24,634 nt of DNA from an uncultured Chloroflexota bacterium (GTDB lineage: Bacteria; Chloroflexota; Anaerolineae; Anaerolineales; Villigracilaceae): positions 1 through 24,634 of the forward strand of contig CAILWD010000158.1 of assembly GCA_903837815.1 (NCBI GenBank), written 5' to 3'. Below the pieces are notes generated by a model that saw only the letters and a program-made list of their open reading frames with translations, was not told the origin of the DNA and searched no databases. The position numbers were made by a program, and so were the translations under genes. Shown piece after piece: positions 23,471 to 24,634 of the stretch; position 1 is the first letter of the stretch; each line of letters begins with the position of its first letter.

Positions 23471-23509
23471 GTTGACCGCCAGGGTGAGGGGGGCACCCTA
23501 GCGGTCAAC
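23471..23509. repeat. Long imperfect hairpin near the IS left end
   Basis: GTTGACCGC pairs with GCGGTCAAC (9 bp); after one mismatch AGGGTG pairs with CACCCT (6 bp), with a G-rich loop. There is no T-run, so it is not a terminator. The remaining spacer up to 23570 shows no gene. Confidence 0.7.
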
Positions 23510-23570
23510 GTTTGCAATAATACCAAAAGGGCTTATTTCGCGCAAGGGTTTTATCTTAAAAAATCATAAG

Positions 23571-24634
23571 TAGGACTTACGCAAAACTGAGTGATTGACG
23601 AACAGGAAAAAAGCCAGTAAGTTTGAAGACATGAGACCCAAGACACAAAAAGTGACGCGTGTGGATTATTGCCAATACCTTTTGGTTAGTCATATCAATT
23701 ATACGCTGACGAATTTTGCCGAACACAGCGAGAAGTTCAGCCATGATGCCCTGAACCGCTACTTGGATGGAGAAAAACTCAGTCCAAAATTGGTTTGGGA
23801 AAACGTTCAAAATCAGGTGGTTCAAACACCAAAAGGTTTTCTGGTTTTTGATGACACTGTCGCTGACAAAGATTTCTCGCATAAGGTAGAGTTGGTACGT
23901 CGTCAATATAGCGGAAATGCACATGCGGTGATCAAAGGTATCGGCATTGTGACCTGTGTATATGTGAACCCGGAAGCGGACCAGTTTTGGATCATTGACT
24001 ATCGGATTTACGATCCAGATGGAGATGGCAAGACCAAACTTGACCATATGCAGGAAATGCTTCTGAATTGTGTCCATCAAAAACAATTGCAGTTTTGGGC
24101 TGTGTTGATGGATAGTTGGTATGCGACCAAAGAAATTATGCTGACCATTGAAAAGTACAAGAAAATCTACTACTGCCCACTCAAAGATAATCGTCAAGTC
24201 GACGATTCAAACGCTTCGCGGCCTTACCGGCGCGTGGATGCACTTGTTTGGACAGAAACAGAACAACAGCACGGAAAAACCATCAAGATCAAAGGCTTTC
24301 CAGGTAATCATAAGGCGAAACTCTTCCGGGTTGTGCTTTCTACCAAGCGCACGGACTATGTCGTGACCAACGATATGGCGCAAGACAACACGCAGGTCGT
24401 ACAAGAGGTGTGCGGCTTTCGTTGGAAGGTCGAGCAGTTTCACCGCGAAACCAAGCAGTTGACTGGACTGGAAGGTTGTCAATGTCGTAAAGCCAGAATT
24501 GTTCGAAATCACATCGCCTGCGCCATTTTGGTTTGGGTGCGGCTCAAACAGGTTGCCAATGAGACCCGACGAACTGTTTATCGCCTCAAACATGAGTTGC
24601 TATCTGACTATTTGCGTCAGCAACTCAAGTCGCC
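23571..24634 (+). mobile_element. IS701/IS4-like insertion sequence (left part, cut by window edge)
   Basis: A sequence TAGGACTTACGCAAAACTGA at 23571-23590 is a plausible left terminal inverted repeat just upstream of a DDE transposase. The right end is beyond the window, so the inverted repeat pair and target duplication cannot be checked. Confidence 0.7.
23631..24634 (+). CDS. DDE transposase, IS701/IS4-like (C-terminus outside window)
   Basis: At least 334 residues from ATG 23631 with no stop before the window ends. Catalytic candidates are Asp in FLVFDDTVADK (about residues 71-81), Asp in AVLMDSWYATKE, and Glu in RWKVEQFHRETKQLTGLEGC; this DDT / MDSW / VEQFHRETK layout matches IS701-type transposases of the IS4 group, which cut and paste the element. 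It begins about 60 bases inside the probable left end. The gene is uninterrupted as far as it can be seen, and is less GC-rich than the surrounding chromosome. Confidence 0.88.
   Translation, partial: MRPKTQKVTRVDYCQYLLVSHINYTLTNFAEHSEKFSHDALNRYLDGEKLSPKLVWENVQNQVVQTPKGFLVFDDTVADKDFSHKVELVRRQYSGNAHAVIKGIGIVTCVYVNPEADQFWIIDYRIYDPDGDGKTKLDHMQEMLLNCVHQKQLQFWAVLMDSWYATKEIMLTIEKYKKIYYCPLKDNRQVDDSNASRPYRRVDALVWTETEQQHGKTIKIKGFPGNHKAKLFRVVLSTKRTDYVVTNDMAQDNTQVVQEVCGFRWKVEQFHRETKQLTGLEGCQCRKARIVRNHIACAILVWVRLKQVANETRRTVYRLKHELLSDYLRQQLKS

Noticed and set aside
23471..23509. A second terminator after recN
   Set aside because: There is no T-run after the stem, and a strong terminator at 23401-23435 already serves recN.

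Overview
The window reads as a bacterial chromosome segment, most likely from the Chloroflexota (class Anaerolineae). I infer this from the gene repertoire, the moderately high GC, the many genes without Shine-Dalgarno leaders, a MutL with an intact endonuclease motif, and short degenerate repeats in spacers and inside genes. The taxonomic call is inference; no rRNA or other marker is present. No tRNA, rRNA or CRISPR array was seen. No gene-free stretch exceeds 300 bases; the longest is 23382-23630.

Region 1 (1-754, minus): the 5' part of a DEAD/DEAH helicase of the YprA/MrfA type, running off the left edge. Region 2 (767-12002, minus): a compact signalling operon closed by a terminator at 767-803. 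In transcription order it encodes an SPFH/band-7 coiled-coil protein, a protein of unknown role, an S1-S1-receiver-GAF-histidine kinase (interrupted by a one-base frameshift), a receiver plus four-GAF histidine kinase, a receiver fused to an aminoglycoside-phosphotransferase-like kinase, and a STAND/Orc-like ATPase with a winged helix. An HD-domain phosphohydrolase with its own promoter lies just upstream. Most joints are overlaps or gaps under 20 bases, and none of the proteins has an evident membrane segment. I consider this the best candidate for an undescribed system: three receivers, two histidine kinases, a small-molecule-type kinase, an NTPase switch, an RNA-binding-type module and a scaffold, with no classical transcription-factor output.

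Region 3 (12080-16214, minus): an UPF0104-type membrane protein, a YugP-type zinc metallopeptidase, an S41 C-terminal processing protease with a likely TTG start, a small one-helix membrane protein and a HAD-family pyrimidine-nucleotidase-like enzyme. Region 4 (16235-18693): mutL on the plus strand, divergent from the HAD gene across only 20 bases, then a convergent purine-type phosphoribosyltransferase.

Region 5 (18758-23381, plus): an apparent split Cas4-like nuclease, whose N-terminal and C-terminal halves each carry a hydrophobic helix at the split and flank a HEAT-like protein; then nadK, a B-box zinc-finger membrane protein and recN in a tight operon with a strong terminator. Region 6 (23436-24634): a hairpin element and the 5' part of an IS701/IS4-like insertion sequence cut by the window edge.

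Two themes cross the window. First, at several genes a TATAAT-like box lies exactly 6 or 7 bases before the ATG, which implies leaderless mRNAs; one palindromic ATTATAAT appears to serve two divergent genes. Second, short repeats (AACCTTC-type, TTCATCC-type, AGGTAGAC-type and palindromes) sit in spacers and also in frame inside mutL and the helicase.
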